Below, one piece after another: positions 1 through 10,542 of a stretch of DNA of 64,000 bases (position 1 is its first letter; each line of letters begins with the position of its first letter). This DNA is from Amphirosellinia nigrospora. Its lineage: Eukaryota > Ascomycota > Sordariomycetes > Xylariales > Xylariaceae. The position numbers were made by a program, and so were the translations under genes. A model generated the notes under the pieces. It made no database searches and was not told where the DNA came from. It was given only the letters and a program-made list of their open reading frames with translations. The stretch covers positions 5,057,569 to 5,121,568 of the forward strand of contig SCHM01000002.1 of NCBI GenBank assembly GCA_004123355.1. Reading direction: 5' to 3'.

Positions 1-1167
1 GTTAGTAGTTCAGTTTTCGGTTGTTAGTTCCTTGGCCGCTCGAAGGCTAAACTACTTCAAGAACCGCATCGGGTTGGGATGACGAGCGAAAGCATCGCCA
101 ATAGCTTTCCTGATCTAGTGCTGAACCTCAGGTTCTTACTGCAGCTTGGAATAGAATCAGGTGCAAAGCCAAACTCTTTTTTTGCCAGCTTTTACGCAAT
201 GGAATGCTACCTCAAATGGAAAACTTCCAGTGAAAAAGACAATGTCTCACGCCAGTCAGATCTACAACGCTCCCGTCGACGGCGCTATCGTCGTGTACTG
301 TAGATAGTGCTTTTAAGTCTAGGCCCTATCTCGATTAACGGCATTGGCGATTAAACTAGCATCATGCATATCAGATTTCCTAATTATTAGCGCGTGAAGC
401 GTATCGGATACTCGGTAGCATCCGAGAGACCGAAGCTAATAACCAACACCGACGAGTCTCCACGCCGTAAAAGTTCATGAACAAGGGCCGTGAATGTCCA
501 AGATAATAGAATCTAAAAAGAATCTTTAACGTCTTGATCTTCGGTCTTTCGAAGACTGCCAGATTAAGCCGTCAGATATACATACCTTCAAACAGTTGCT
601 TTTAGGTGTCGTTTAACGTTTAGTGACTAAGTGGCAACAACCTAGGTAAGACTTAAGTTCGCTGCTCTAGTCTGGAATGTGCGGCACATGCGTATACCAT
701 AACTAAGAGGAAGATGTTAATAAAGTCTGTAGAAAGTGCAGCAACATCAATTCATAGGTAGATAAAGTTTAGGTCAAGGAATAAAACAATTTTACAAGCA
801 TAGCACCTCTTTCGGAGAGAATAATTTAAAAGTATTAGTTAATAGCTAATCAATTTACTGCAACCCTTTCTTAATTGCAGATATTAGTTCTCTTTAATCC
901 ATCGTTGTTTTTCCTATCCTAGCTTTACCAACGCGCTTCTACGTCGATGCGTACTTCAATTCCGCAACGACAATGCGGGGCATCTCCGACTTACAATCAA
1001 ATTGCGGGGAAAAGGTGGGGCGGGGTAAAAGAAATACATGCAAGTATGATTTATACAGGTCATTCCCACTTAAGTTTTGGACCTTTTGTAAAACATCCAA
1101 TTCAGTCTACAAGCCTCTAAAAGCCTAGATTAGAACTAGGTTAGACGTAGCTACTACTTGGCTTAGA
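1..1167. other. Intergenic, no gene seen
   Basis: I see no reading frame with recognisable protein character here. The one short open frame, at 79-303, has no recognisable motif or splice context. Moderately AT-rich, with scattered A/T runs between 770 and 900. Confidence 0.6.
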
Positions 1168-2338
1168 TTACGCGTTCGTCCTTTTGTTGTGGTACTTCTC
1201 CACCAATCGCTTCATCTCCTCAACTGCTCTTTAATACAAGTTAGCTCATGTGCTATTTGTTGACCTTCGAGACATACAGTTGTCTTGTTTGCCTATTATT
1301 AGACCACGTAATCGAGACCATTGGGTCGTTTCGCCCATGGCCATTTAGTATCATGCATATAATTTCCCTGGGGGAGCGTCTTCAAACCTACGATGCATAC
1401 AATGCATGACGATCATCTTCATCCCCGATGGCTCTGTCACATCTACTATCTTGTAGTATGCTTGCACATGTTCACGGCTTGTGCGGTATCGAGCAGCTCT
1501 CCAAGGCGCGAACTCATCTACTGCCGTCAGGGGATGAGCTTTCATGACCCACATACGCTCACATTCTCTATGACCATAAAATGCGCAAGGGTGATACAAG
1601 ACGGGCTCACCCGTCTTATTATCAACGGCCACATTCCCATGCCATAGGTCGCCATGAATTAGAACGGGCTCCAACTTTCTCCCCTCCGACTCCATTGACC
1701 GTAGTAACCTAGGGATGACATGCTCGAGGATCACAGGACTCAGCTTATCTAATTCTTCGTTCAGAGCATAGATAAGTCTTTCCTTTTCCATCGTATTCTT
1801 CATCAAACGAGTGAAGAACTCCTCCCAAGTGTCACACCAGGACACGTCTACCGGATAATCACCTCCGTATGTGGTAATGTGAAACCCGAATTTACCATTA
1901 GGTGATTGGGTAGTCTGTTGTAACTTGGCAACGACCATTGCGAATTCGCTTGTCCCGGGCATCTCATCAGTCATATCTCGAAACTCGGCCAGATAGAAGT
2001 GTTTCTTGGGATCCTTCTCCAGAAAACCGACTGCTATCGGCCTAGGGATGTTGCTTGGCAATGCCTTATAAAGAGCTTTGCTTCCCTCAAGCTCGCCCAA
2101 GGCCATTTCCTTAGCGCTATCAGCAGTGTATACCTGTTTCACGTCAGGATATAGCCATCGATAGGCTAGAGATACTCGCTTTGAGAAAATAAGACTGATT
2201 AGTTCCATCTGAGAGCTCGGTGTCGATTTTACTGCTTATCGCCCAGCAACTCGCGCCATATGTAGCAACCCATTTTACTGTCGCGCCCTCCGGTAGTACT
2301 GGTAGAATAGTCAACCAGGATGGTCCTCTAAGACCCAA
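1168..2338 (-). CDS. Fructosamine-3-kinase-like protein (APH kinase fold), frame broken near the C-terminus
   Basis: Family role: ATP-dependent phosphorylation of ketosamines on glycated proteins, in the cytosol. Exon 1 (2338-2180) carries LPEGATVKW and TYGAS; it joins the main exon through a 46-nt GC-AG intron (2134-2179), giving an exact SYFLK-VYTADSAKEM junction. The catalytic loop LIHGDLWHGN is present. The following metal-site motif reads LYHPCAFYGH, where family members normally have Asp in place of the His, so activity is doubtful. A 36-nt in-frame intron (1521-1556, GTATGT, CTGAC, CAG) would turn RECE-RMWV into RECELDEFAPWR. At the C-run 1423-1426 one base is missing: the next frame reads GDEDDRHALYAS, as in the family. 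A last exon (1223-1168) reads LEEMKRLVEKYHNKR after a 54-nt intron (1224-1277, GTATGT, CTAAC, CAG). The stretch between about 1390 and 1300 is unresolved. The uninterrupted frame stops earlier, at 1351. Confidence 0.8.
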
Positions 2339-2733
2339 AGTCCCGTAAGTAGAATGAAAGGGGGTGAGAATCGGATAGTTTAATGTTCGATCACCTACTA
2401 GCCTTTACCCCGTCATCTAGTTTCGTGCCCTCGTAAGCCTCATTGTCCGGCACAGCCGGCGCATTGAACCCGGGAGGGATATAGACCATTTCTAGCCTCT
2501 TTTGGAAGAACAGTTGAATTTATTGAAGTCAACGCCTATCGCTTCTATAACCCAACCCCTCTTTGTCTAGATATTGGTAACACGAGTTCTCCCCCGCATA
2601 TGCATGGCCTCTCGGCTTTCATTGTTTGGTTGAACGTTGCCCCCTACACACCAGGTGGTGATTATTTAATATGCTTTCTCTTGACTCTAATTGGATGTAC
2701 CCCTATTTGACTCCCTTAAAGGAGACCTCTCAG
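2339..2733. other. Intergenic between convergently read minus-strand genes
   Basis: Short spacer holding the 3' end of the upstream HET gene and the promoter of the kinase-like gene. I see no coding signal. Confidence 0.5.
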
Positions 2734-5120
2734 CTACTCTAGTATTATCACCTCCCTCGTGGCCTTACTTGTGATATATTTCATCTGCCCTTCCACCACA
2801 GTATCATTAAACACAGCATTCCCTACCCTCTCGTACGTCCCGCCCTCTCGCTGTCGAATGACCAGCAAGCTTAAAGAGTGGTCTTCCGTTTTCCTATCGG
2901 ACGTGAGACCGAGTAACAAAGCTTTCAATTCGCCCGTGGCCAGGCCCCGATCAGGGAAGTCGTACGAAATCCCATCGAAGATTTCGGGCATCATCGCCAT
3001 CGCCCTCTTCCACCAAGGGGAGACGTTCGGACGCTGGCGGATGTGCAGCTCCGACAGGGGTAGCGTGCGCCCTTCCAGGCACAGCACCCCCCTCTTGACC
3101 TTGCCGAACGGCTGGTCCGGGAACTCGAGCTCGATCTCGCACCCCAGGACGTCGACGTCCGTGATGGATATCGGGTTGACGCTGACGGGCGCCGGATGGC
3201 TCAGCCACGACCAGCTCGGTCCCTCGAGTCGTTCCGTCCACGCCCTGCCGCCGAACGTCCCGTTCACGCCCCCCGACCACCCGAGGTGCTCTATCAGGCT
3301 GTTCTTCCAGAATCCGGCGACGTACTCGTCGCTCCAGATCTTTTGCAGATTCTCTGTGATGCCGGCTAACGCGGGGTAGCGATCATCTACGACGGTGATA
3401 TCGCGCCTGCTATACTCGGCCATGCAGCCAGCCCAGGTCAGGGCCTGCGTGTTCAGAAATTCACCAGTATCCAAGTGCCGAAGATCCTGTTCCTTCTGCT
3501 GCTCGCTTTCTAGCGCAGCAAGGTTGAAGCCTTGCATTATTCTATATTTAGGGCCGGTCGCGGCGCCGATCCGCATATTGGAATGAAGATGTGTGTTGGC
3601 GGCCGGCTGGATATTGTCCTGGGCGCACTTGAGCACAACCTGATACGAGTCGAAGATGATGATCCGCTGCGACAGGAGCATTTCTTGCATCGTCCACGCC
3701 CGGTTGAACGCGGGCTCGTCATCCAGGAACGGCAAGTTGTCGGGGCCCCTGACGAATACGGCCCCAAACGAGTTCTCGTCGAGATGCAAGGGAAGCTTCG
3801 CAGCCGGCGCGTCAATCTTCGAGTTACCCAGAAAGCCTTCGTATACGCTGCTGGCGCTCGCTGCCATGACGGTGATCGTCGCGTCCTTGTAGATGTTGCC
3901 CATCTGCGCGATTTCGTGGATTTTATCCTTGGGGTCGTCTTGGATAATACAAAGGGCATCGATCCAAATATATCTCATGCCAATCTCACGACAGACCTCG
4001 AGGGCGTCGGTTATCGTTTTGGGGAAGTCGTCCACCGGGAGCTCTTTGGTATACCTCGCGAGATTTGACACGGTCGTCTTGTAAGGCTGGTCACCACCCC
4101 AACAGTAGCTTAGAGCTACATATTGACATCTAACGTCCTTATCGGGGATGTGTAAGCGGATAGGTGAGTCTTTTCTGTTTCCGATATCGACCAATCTCGT
4201 TGGGAGATTGGGAAAACAACGACGGGGGCAGGACTTGTGTTTGTCCTGGCAGTCGTTCAACCATCGATGCAGTCGTTTCGCAAGGTCCGGAGTGAGTTTC
4301 TTATCAGGTCGTCTGCCCTCAACAACTTTCGAAGCAGGGCTCTCTGTTATTATGTTAGTTTTGAGGTTTATAATAGACTGACGCCGAGGAAAACAATCAA
4401 CTGACCTTGGAAAGCTACTAGCGGTAGATCATGGTGGTGCGGATCTTGGTCCGGACACACCATCGGGTCCATAGGTATTAGCAACCTGAGCGCCTTGAGC
4501 TGTGCGCCCGACTGAAATGGGGATTGATCTGGCGCAATTGATCCTTTCGTGATCGCATGGACTCTAATTGTCCCGTCGCCCAATATGCCGGGCGCTATGC
4601 CCATGAAGTTATCGCCGTTGCAGTTTTGGCACCGGGCCATAGTCTTCGTGATCAAGTCGCAGAAAGCACAACCGCTGATCTCGGATTGTCGCTTAACTCC
4701 GTCGCATGTGTAGTGCTCATAGCCATCGTTGCTCACCAGAGCGCGGAGCCCTTCGATCGTGCCAGTCATCAGCTGGCATCTATCACAACACTCCAACATG
4801 GCCGCGCATTCACCATCAGGACTAAGATCTGATTGAATCTTGTCGCGGGGATCGTCGTAGTAAGAGGTTTTGTGGCGCTTCATAATAATTGGACATATCT
4901 GAGATCTGAAATCTTGAGCGCTTCTGCCGGTGAAAAGCTTCCTTCTCTTCACTCTACTTTCTATCGTCATTTCCGTGGGTATAGTGCGGTTGATTTCATC
5001 ATCATACTCTGATCCTAGGTAGGCTTTCAAACTCCTCTTGACAAGATCAATGCGATCTTTACTAACACCTTGAATTTCTCGCTCAAACCTTTCTTTGAGG
5101 GCTTTCATGTCTATCTCCAT
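2734..5120 (-). CDS. HET-domain (heterokaryon incompatibility) protein
   Basis: Two exons, 5120-4406 and 4343-2734, joined by a 62-nt intron (4344-4405: donor GTCAGT, branch CTAAC, acceptor CAG). They sum to exactly 775 codons (774 aa), with no frame break. The start is the ATG at 5120. The N-terminal third is basic, then has paired-Cys segments such as CDRCQLM and GCAFCDLI, a common prelude in HET proteins. The HET core starts around residue 290: YVALSYCWGG, then PKTITDALEVCREIGMRYIW, then IDALCIIQDD and MGNIYKDATITVMAASA with a GFL ending. RAWTMQEMLLSQRIIIF and WSWLSH follow, both typical. HET proteins act in vegetative incompatibility and programmed cell death after non-self recognition. 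It is the cleanest gene in the left half, which makes the frame breaks in its neighbours stand out. Confidence 0.93.
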
Positions 5121-6321
5121 GTTGGCTGTGGTAAATGAGGTGCTTGGGAAAGTATACCCGATCGGTATGTGGCTGTTGTATATGATGAGTAGGCGCTTAA
5201 AGAGGACAAGATCTTATTCCCAGCGCGACGTTGCAGAATATTTAGCTATATAGAGGCGAAGGCATCCAAGCGGACTGGCTTTGGACTGCGCAGCATGATT
5301 CTCGATCTCCCGTTAGTGGCGCAGCTGACGGTCGCCCTCTCAGAGCAATGCCCCTTGGATTCTACATTCCGAGGCCAGTATCTTTAGGCTGACTTTAGCC
5401 AACTGCGCCTCAAGAAACTCTGATCTTTTAAGAGATCCTAGCGCGATAGTTTGCCATAACTGTTATTATAACTTAATAATTCGTAAATTGAGCACTATAG
5501 TTCTGAATATAAATGTTTCTCCGTAAGATCGGTGAGTGTGGTGGGAGGTAGCCGACGAACAGGGGGTGTTTGATCACCGCACCGTTACGGACTAGATAGA
5601 GGGGATTTATTCTAAATTTAGAACAATAATGGAATGTTAAACTTCCAGGATTGATACGTTTAGATGATTCTGTGGCTAGGACGTTTAAAGGCTGACTGAT
5701 GTCCTAGAAAGCTCTGTTGTCTGCCTCAGAAGCTGCAAGTAGGGTACATGGAGCACATATAGAATGAACTTAAAAAGGGCTTTAGATGATTCTTTGGGCG
5801 ACCTTTAGCCTTTGCTCTACCTCCAATCTAGATTTATTTTAAGACCGGTGTTTCCTTGTCAAGGCTCTAGCTAATGATTCGGGATGACCCATCGTGAGTG
5901 ATCATGATCAGGTTTTGGGATGATAGGTGACTGCTCAGTAAGCATCGCAACATTTAGTGCATATTTATTTTCCAGGTGAAGAAGATGGCTCATATACGCA
6001 TCTCTCGAAGCTATTTCATTAGATACGGGTTGTTGAGCGAAAACATCTTAAACGCCGTCGTGGGTTTGTCTGGCTATATACAGAAACCTCGTCTTTCTAG
6101 TGTGTAATCCCACATGTGTGCTCCGTGTCAAAAGGCAAAAAGAGGCGTAGTTGATAGGTGTCGGTGATATGATGACTGGCCGATATTGTCCTAGTCTTCA
6201 CCTCGTATACCCCATGCAATTATATATATAGAGCGTCTATGTTGGCGAATCTTTCTCTTTATGCCTATATCAAACCCGACTGCCAGCCTGGTGTTCAAGT
6301 AAATCGTATGTGTCGTGGAAT
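5121..6321. other. Intergenic, 1.2 kb
   Basis: Contains the HET gene promoter region and the 3' flank of the desaturase-like gene. No coding signal. A short TATATATA tract lies near 6222. Confidence 0.5.
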
Positions 6322-7589
6322 CTACTTTTCACTCGCGACACCGAACTTTTCGCGAACCTCTTCTTCACTGAACCTCCGCGTGTGGCGCTTTAGCATAGCA
6401 ACCCGTTGTTCCATCGTCATGTCAATCTGATCACCGATGGGCACTAGACACCGCGCGAGATGTTCGTAATCGCGCATCATAAGCCGGACTGTGATCATGA
6501 GATAGTCGATGTTGTGAAAAACGAGTGCATGCTCGCGGCCGTATGTCTCTTTGCTCTCGAGAAAATGTATGGGGTGATCTCGCCAGTGGCGCAGGGGGTT
6601 GAGATGATGCGAAGTGTGGTAGCCGTCATTGTAGCAGTAACGGTTACTCTAAATCGATAGTCAGTCTCTGTAGTGCATTCTAAGGGAATGGGTCGCTTCT
6701 TACTGGTACGTCTATTAGAGTGATGCTGGACCGGTAGTCGGAATCCGGCTCATCAGCATCCACGAATGCGTGCTGGCCCCAGTTACCTATCATGAGCCCA
6801 AGGCGCATGATAAGAAGGGGGATGAGGAGCGTGAAGAGAGCTGGTTTGAAGTTATACCGCAGAAGCAAGATGACGGCGGCATAGTTCGACAGTTCCCAAA
6901 ACGCTGCACGAAGGCCTAACGTCCACCTGCCGGTTCTGATGAAATAAAGCGGTAGATCTAGCCAGATCAAGAAATAAAACCGACCGACGTAGTGCAGGAA
7001 ATGCCAAATGTTGTCTCGTTGATATCGCACGGTCGATGAAAGATCGTTGGGGCCGTTCCCTCGACGTGATGATGCTTCACGTGATGGTAGAAGTAACTAT
7101 TCCACGTATGGCCCATCAAGGGTCCATCACGTAGGGGAAGGTATAGTCAAAGACCTGCATCCATGAACGCTTGGCCAGAACACCTCGCTGATGTATATGC
7201 TGATGTCGCAGGAGTGTGTATACACCTATCGACCACCCCTGCAGAAGTATATGAAGAACTCCGTGCAGGTAGGTGAACCGGTGGAATAGCCACAGTGCAC
7301 TAGGAAGAGACGTAGTGAAATACAATATTAAATGTGTGACCATCACCACATCTGTCTCGACTCTCGCTACCTTCATAGCCCATGACACGTAGGGCATTAA
7401 GAAGTGTTGGTATACTGCAGGGGGTAAACGAGACTTCAACTCCCTCAGATCCCAAGATGAAAAGACTGTGGGCTCGAAGTCTTGGCATTTAGGTTGATTA
7501 AGTGCTTTGAGCGTGGCTATATCGCTCTTGTCCTTGTCTCCCGGAGACGAATTGCGTGCCTTGCCATTCGCATCTGCGTGATATCTAGC
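6322..7589 (-). CDS. Membrane fatty acid desaturase-like protein, two frame breaks
   Basis: Fatty acid desaturase superfamily: a di-iron membrane oxidoreductase of the ER type. All three histidine boxes are visible: RHQHIHQRG (about 7180-7205), YHHVKHHHVEG (about 7065-7090) and YHTSHHLNP (about 6600-6625). Hydrophobic stretches between them (for example LIWLDLPLYFI and ALFTLLIPLLIMRLGLM) are membrane segments. A 55-nt intron (6649-6703; GTAAGA, CTGAC, TAG) joins ITLIDVP to SNRYCYNDGYH. The C-terminus runs to a TAG at 6322. Two single-base losses break the frame: near 7119-7122 (PYVMDP to LMGHTW) and 7055-7061 (HHHVEG to NGPNDLSS); conserved protein continues on both sides of each. The frame stays open upstream to a TAA at 7590-7592 with no Met, so a small 5' exon is missing. 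Substrate unknown. Confidence 0.82.
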
Positions 7590-9447
7590 TTAGCAATATC
7601 CTACAGTTAACGGCGGTACAATAGAACCCGAACTAACCTCCATTGGTGGATTTCGGTTTTAGGGCCGGAGGTGTGCATCTCCCTGAGGATTCACCGGCGT
7701 CGATCAGAACTGTCTCGGAACCCGGCCGGCGGGTTTGGATATCGCGAGCCAAGTTTCGGAGGACGAGCCGATCCGGAGGTGTCAGCTCCGAGCTTACAAT
7801 GATAGAAGCCATGAATTAATCAAGACTGGAGCAGCAATGAAGAGACCCGGGCTAGGGAATGAAGACGTTGATGAGGCTCAACGCCAACGAAAAACCCTAA
7901 ACCTTGAATTCGTTCAGCGCACACCGCTCCACCTAGTTTGATTACGGCGCTCCACTACGCCGAACCCGATGTGGATGTAAACAAGGAGGGGGACTTTGAG
8001 TAAAGTGACCGGGGGAAAAGACGAACGTAGAATGAAGAACAAAGTAATATAAGTTTTGATAACGCCCTTCTCTAAGTAAGATGGGCCTGGCTATGTTGTG
8101 AGAAGGCTGTGTGATATAAGGGGTATTTCAAGAAGCGAAATATTTTATATGGGGCACACCCAGGGCAGCGGTTTGGGTATCGTGCCATTGAGGCCGTGGC
8201 GTCGAACTACCCCACTAGCGTCTGGCATGGTCCACTCAGAAGAGCAGTCAGTCCTGAAAAATGGGTATGATAGCCAATTAATTGAAGGAAATACAGAGTT
8301 ACTTGTTGATATTTCGTGTCGGACCCTTCGACCCGGGACTTGGACCTTTTTAGGAGCAGGTACTCCGTATAAACTTTATTAAAGGTATTCGTGCCCTTTA
8401 AGTTAGTATTATAAACATTAAACCGCTATCTAATAGGTAGGAATTGAATAGTGCTTAGCTAACTTTGGAGTCTCCGAGGTCGTTGTCTACGTGTACATGT
8501 GTGTTTCGTACTTGTATGCACCTCGCGACAATACTATTTGTACTATTTCTGTCATTCCTATTGTCTGCATTGTTTTACTCTACTTGACAAACATCCAGTC
8601 AATTGGTTAACCTACAACGTCCGTCCTACATATTGTTATCTCTTTTGAGTGTTACCTAGTTGAAGACGACGAAGACGGAATATTTGCCCATGTACGGAAC
8701 ATAATTGATTGCCGTCGCCGCAGCGTGATTATTCCCTATCATATCAAAGTCACGGTATTTCTTCACCACCAAACCACTAAGTTCCTCGCAGCGCATGGGC
8801 CTGTCCCTGGGGTGGGTGACTCTTGCCAGTATACTAACTAATTACCGTGCTCCTTTCCGTTGAAAATTGTCGACGAGATCATAGGGAGCAATTAAACGAT
8901 AATATAGGCACCCGCCATGAGGGGGTGCAGCAGGAAGAGTCGCGACAGTAGCCTGATGCTCCATAGGACTTCATCATGGTGAGGAAGATGTCACATGTCA
9001 GGGCCTTCGACCGAAGTGTGAACGCGAGCAATCTCAGCAGCAGCCAGGGGGAAACGCCAAACCTCCGACCTCCATGGGGAGATACACCGTCAGCTCCCGC
9101 TGGATTCTCCCATTTACATATAGCAGAGCAGCTTCGGCACCGAGGTGGATACACCACACACCACCCCGACCAATAATGATTCCGCATTCTCGACCGCCAG
9201 GGCGGACGACGAAGGATATATGTCATCATCATCGAGTCCTCACCAGCGCGGGTGATGCAAGACGGCCAGCGCTCGGCCAGCGCGCGGGGAAGACCTCGAT
9301 GTGCCTGGGTATATATAAGTAATATCTATCGTATCGTAGATAAAACCAGTAAAGCGACATCGACGAGTGAGACTACTTCCATATCCCTATCGTGACCATC
9401 TCCCTCGTGGCAAAAACACCCTTCCCGACACCAGCGTATCCCTTACC
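7590..9447. other. Intergenic, 1.9 kb
   Basis: Open frames at 7735-7941 and 8098-8382 (+) have no recognisable motif or splice structure and I do not support them. The region should hold the missing first exon and promoter of the desaturase-like gene and the promoter of the next gene. Confidence 0.45.
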
Positions 9448-9976
9448 ATGTCCCTCGCGCCCCCGATCCCGATCGTGCTAGTCGGCCTACACGCCGAGAT
9501 AGGCGCCCCGGTAGCGGAGGGTCTGCGTCCGGAGTTCGACGGTACGTCCGTCCCTTTTCCTTTTCTTTTCCGTTCTCGCCCCTCTCAACCAATCCCTTTC
9601 CTCCGCGACTAACCCCACCAGTAATCCGCTTTATCCAAAGCTACACCACAGCACAATCCGACCTCCCACACCTCTTACAAGGCAAAGCCCCTCCCAACCC
9701 AGCCATAAACTGCATCGGCTCCGCAGATTATTCCCACGGCCCGCGCGCGGAGTGCTCTTCGGGCGTGGATTCTCACAATCACAAGTCGAGGAACTCTACG
9801 CCGCGAACAAGACCCCGGGCGTCGTGTGGATCGGTAGCGCGGACGCTACGCGGCCCTCGGGCGCCGGGCCGCCGCCGAACGTCGGGGAGATCATGGTGCC
9901 GATTTTCAGGGGACGGTTGGAGGCGTGGGTGAAGGAGGGGGCAAAGGCGGGTTGGTGCTTTATTGATGTGATGTGA
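9448..9976 (+). CDS. Conserved hypothetical fungal protein (about 149 aa), one frame break
   Basis: Starts at ATG 9448 with a hydrophobic strand, IPIVLVGLHAEIGAPVAEGL, reminiscent of a small Rossmann-like beginning. An 80-nt intron (9542-9621; GTACGT, CTAAC, CAG) joins EFD to VIRFIQS. After SADYSHGPR one base is missing around 9743-9751, and the next frame continues VLFGRGFSQSQVEELY, then GVVWIGSAD, then IMVPIFRGRLEAWVKEG. Counting one restored base, the exons sum to exactly 150 codons, which supports the structure. I recognise it as a short protein widespread in filamentous ascomycetes, but I know no function. Confidence 0.7.
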
Positions 9977-10542
9977 TGTGATGGGGTTTCACTTCGTGGA
10001 GGGAATGAATGGGTTGACAGGTGGGTGAGCTTGAGCTGGTGCGTGGTACTCAGGGCTTAAGGTATATCCTACCAATGACAACAGGTAATTGCGAATACTT
10101 ACTAAACAAGCCTACACGTAGGGTTAGGAATCAGTTGGTCATTATTCTATGTCTAGTATCAATATGGCACATATCATGTGCAATCGAATCCATTCATAGT
10201 AAGGCAACGCATTCTCTTCGTGATTTCTATTAAGAGCTAGCTATCTATCTCAGCAGCCATGAGTCTACCTCAATCAATAGTGTAATTAACAAGCAAATAT
10301 ATCTTTTGTCGCAGAAAATAATGATGCTAAATTCTTTTGTATCAAACAAAATGGGTATGTAGTAGATGCGTGGATAGATGAAAGATATGACGTGAAGTGG
10401 GCTGAAATATGCGTATGATGAGTGTAAGTATAGCGTCAGTGTAGATATGAGTTGGAGGATGGATATGACCAGGACGCGATGGGACATGGAATAGAGGCAC
10501 CAGGCAAAAAAGCGCCTTCTCTCCATCCAAAATATAGCCACC
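9977..10542. other. Intergenic 3' flanks
   Basis: Lies between convergent genes (+ on the left, - on the right). No coding signal seen. The GATGT repeat beginning near 9964 overlaps the stop of the left gene. Confidence 0.5.

Noticed and set aside
4257-4260. Separate HET gene starting near 4260
   Set aside because: There is no ATG in frame there (the codon is TTG), and a clean 62-nt intron joins it to the exon starting at 5120.
8098-8382. Small plus-strand gene
   Set aside because: No recognisable motif, no splice signals and a composition like its intergenic surroundings.
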